From Ifrita kowaldi (lineage: Eukaryota > Chordata > Aves > Passeriformes > Cinclosomatidae): a DNA stretch of 64,000 bases. The notes beneath the pieces are model-generated. The model was not told the origin of the DNA, did not search any database, and saw only the letters and a program-made list of their open reading frames with translations. The DNA lies in NCBI GenBank assembly GCA_013398055.1, contig VZRS01006725.1:181035-245034 (forward strand), given 5' to 3'. Positions 62,801-64,000 of this stretch are shown piece by piece. Position 1 is the stretch's first letter, and each line of letters begins with the position of its first letter. Position numbers and translations under genes: made by a program.

Positions 62801-64000
62801 TTCTATTCTTGCTCCTGCCCATGATACACACCTGTATCTTTATGCTTCATATCCATATTTAGCCAAGGTATAAACATCTAAAAATTCATACATATTCACT
62901 GTATTTTCCTACATTTTTGCACTTACTTTCTTTACTGGTCCTTTGCTTTTTCCACAGGGCATGTTCCATACCCCCATGAAAATGGTGCAATGTTATTTTC
63001 CCCTCTGTTTGATTTGTTTCCCATTCTTTCACCAGCATGGGACAGATTCTTCCATATCTGCCCTCCTCTAAAGTCTTTATTTATGTATAAACACAGTCTC
63101 AGATGTCAAAGGGAAGGTCCCTTGCTACATGGATTCCTCACCAAAATTGGTATGCATTAATCTGTTTATTAGACAGGAAGATTTGGCCTAGAGATATTTA
63201 ATCTTAACATACTTTCAGTGTAACTATTCAGAGCTGAAACCTTGAAAAAGTAACAAATCTTTAGTTAGCCCTTTGTGATCTGGAATTGAGCAATGCACAA
63301 GACATCAAAAGGTTTTTTTGGGGGTTTTTTCCACATGAATTTCAATGTTTACAAACTCAGAGACAAACTGAGATCTGTGGATGTGCTCCAGAGTATGTTT
63401 GCCCAAATTTAGTCTTCTAAACTCTTGAAATACCTGGTATAACATCCATTTACAGAAGAACTTAATTTATTAATTTAAGTAGATAAGTAGTAAAGGTATG
63501 CACTTATTAATGGGAAGAAATACATGGATTTGAGCTGAAACTGGAAGGTGACATCGGAGGAGTGATACTCCCGGTATCACTCTGTACCCCATAATTGTTT
63601 TCTACTCAATTTGTATTGTTCTCAGAGCAGTTCTGACCTAAACAAATGGAATACATCTATTTCCCCCCACCCTGTCTAGAGAACAAGGCTGTTTGTAAAT
63701 TAAGGTTTTTGGAGTCTGGCTTTTCCCCTCGCTTACAGTTGTTTAGCACAAAACCAAAATGAAAGAAAATCCCCGAATGTGGTAAATAGGACTTATTACT
63801 TAGTGGCAGTGCCTTCTGTTCCCAACCTCGAGTTCCCAGTGGGTCCCACATTTGCCTCTCCAGCCATCTTTGTAATGAAGTGTTCATCTCTTTCTGAGAG
63901 AAATGGCTCTTCAGAAGATAAGCAGTTCAGACAGAATTAATAAAAGCCTTGGTTACAACACTTACCTTCTGGGGGCCACTTGGGATATGCTGCCTCCTTT
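59841..64000. other. Intronic DNA, no gene seen
   Basis: Noncoding sequence to the window end. The longest plus-strand frame (61407-61817, 136 codons) lies between splice-like signals (AG at 61386-61387 or 61397-61398; CAG|GTATGT at 61686-61694) but shows no LDLa cysteine pattern and ends in a different phase, so I do not call it an exon. T/G-rich runs lie at about 63,310-63,330. Confidence 0.55.

Noticed and set aside
1..64000. CRISPR arrays, operons, riboswitches, tRNA or rRNA genes
   Set aside because: None seen. The composition, splice signals and CR1 repeats show vertebrate nuclear DNA, where bacterial features are not expected.

Overview
The window looks like vertebrate, most likely avian, nuclear DNA. 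It is AT-rich and CpG-poor, it is almost empty of coding sequence, and its only recognisable transposons are short 5'-truncated CR1 LINE tails. CR1 is the dominant retroelement of birds and is also found in crocodilians and turtles. No Alu- or B1-type SINEs were seen. Low repeat density and short homopolymers favour a bird, but the species cannot be fixed from this sequence.

I can support one protein-coding exon: 126 bases at 16421-16546 on the + strand. It encodes an LDL-receptor class A (LDLa) module that closely matches, from my memory of the family, the first ligand-binding repeat of LRP1B, a giant endocytic receptor. The exon is phase 1 on both sides, has a long polypyrimidine tract and AG before it and a near-consensus GTGAGT donor after it. 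On that reading, bases 1-16420 are the 3' part of the intron before this exon (human intron 1) and 16547-64000 are the 5' part of the next intron. I did not find the signal-peptide exon or the second LDLa exon, which fits the very large LRP1B introns.

Layout: a CR1 fragment (minus) runs off the left edge at 1-278. From 279 to 16420 is intronic DNA with a (TTTTG)n repeat, an A-rich tract, palindromes and three small CpG-dense islets near 4.66, 8.31 and 9.67 kb. The LRP1B exon is at 16.42 kb. From 16.55 to 64 kb is intronic DNA with a pyrimidine-biased stretch near 25.1-25.6 kb, a short tandem duplication at 27.16 kb, CR1 fragments at 31.26 (minus), 34.74, 53.70 and 59.73 kb (all plus), a T54 homopolymer next to a 20-bp perfect palindrome at 40.87-40.98 kb, a CpG-rich block at 42.16-42.67 kb, and a pair of AP-1-like sites at 46.2 kb.

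I saw no operon, CRISPR array, phage, toxin, complete mobile element or obvious new system. The reading frames in the window are short and look like chance. The findings are therefore modest: exon details, candidate regulatory islets, palindromes and repeat structure. Conservation claims cannot be tested from one sequence and are marked as inference.
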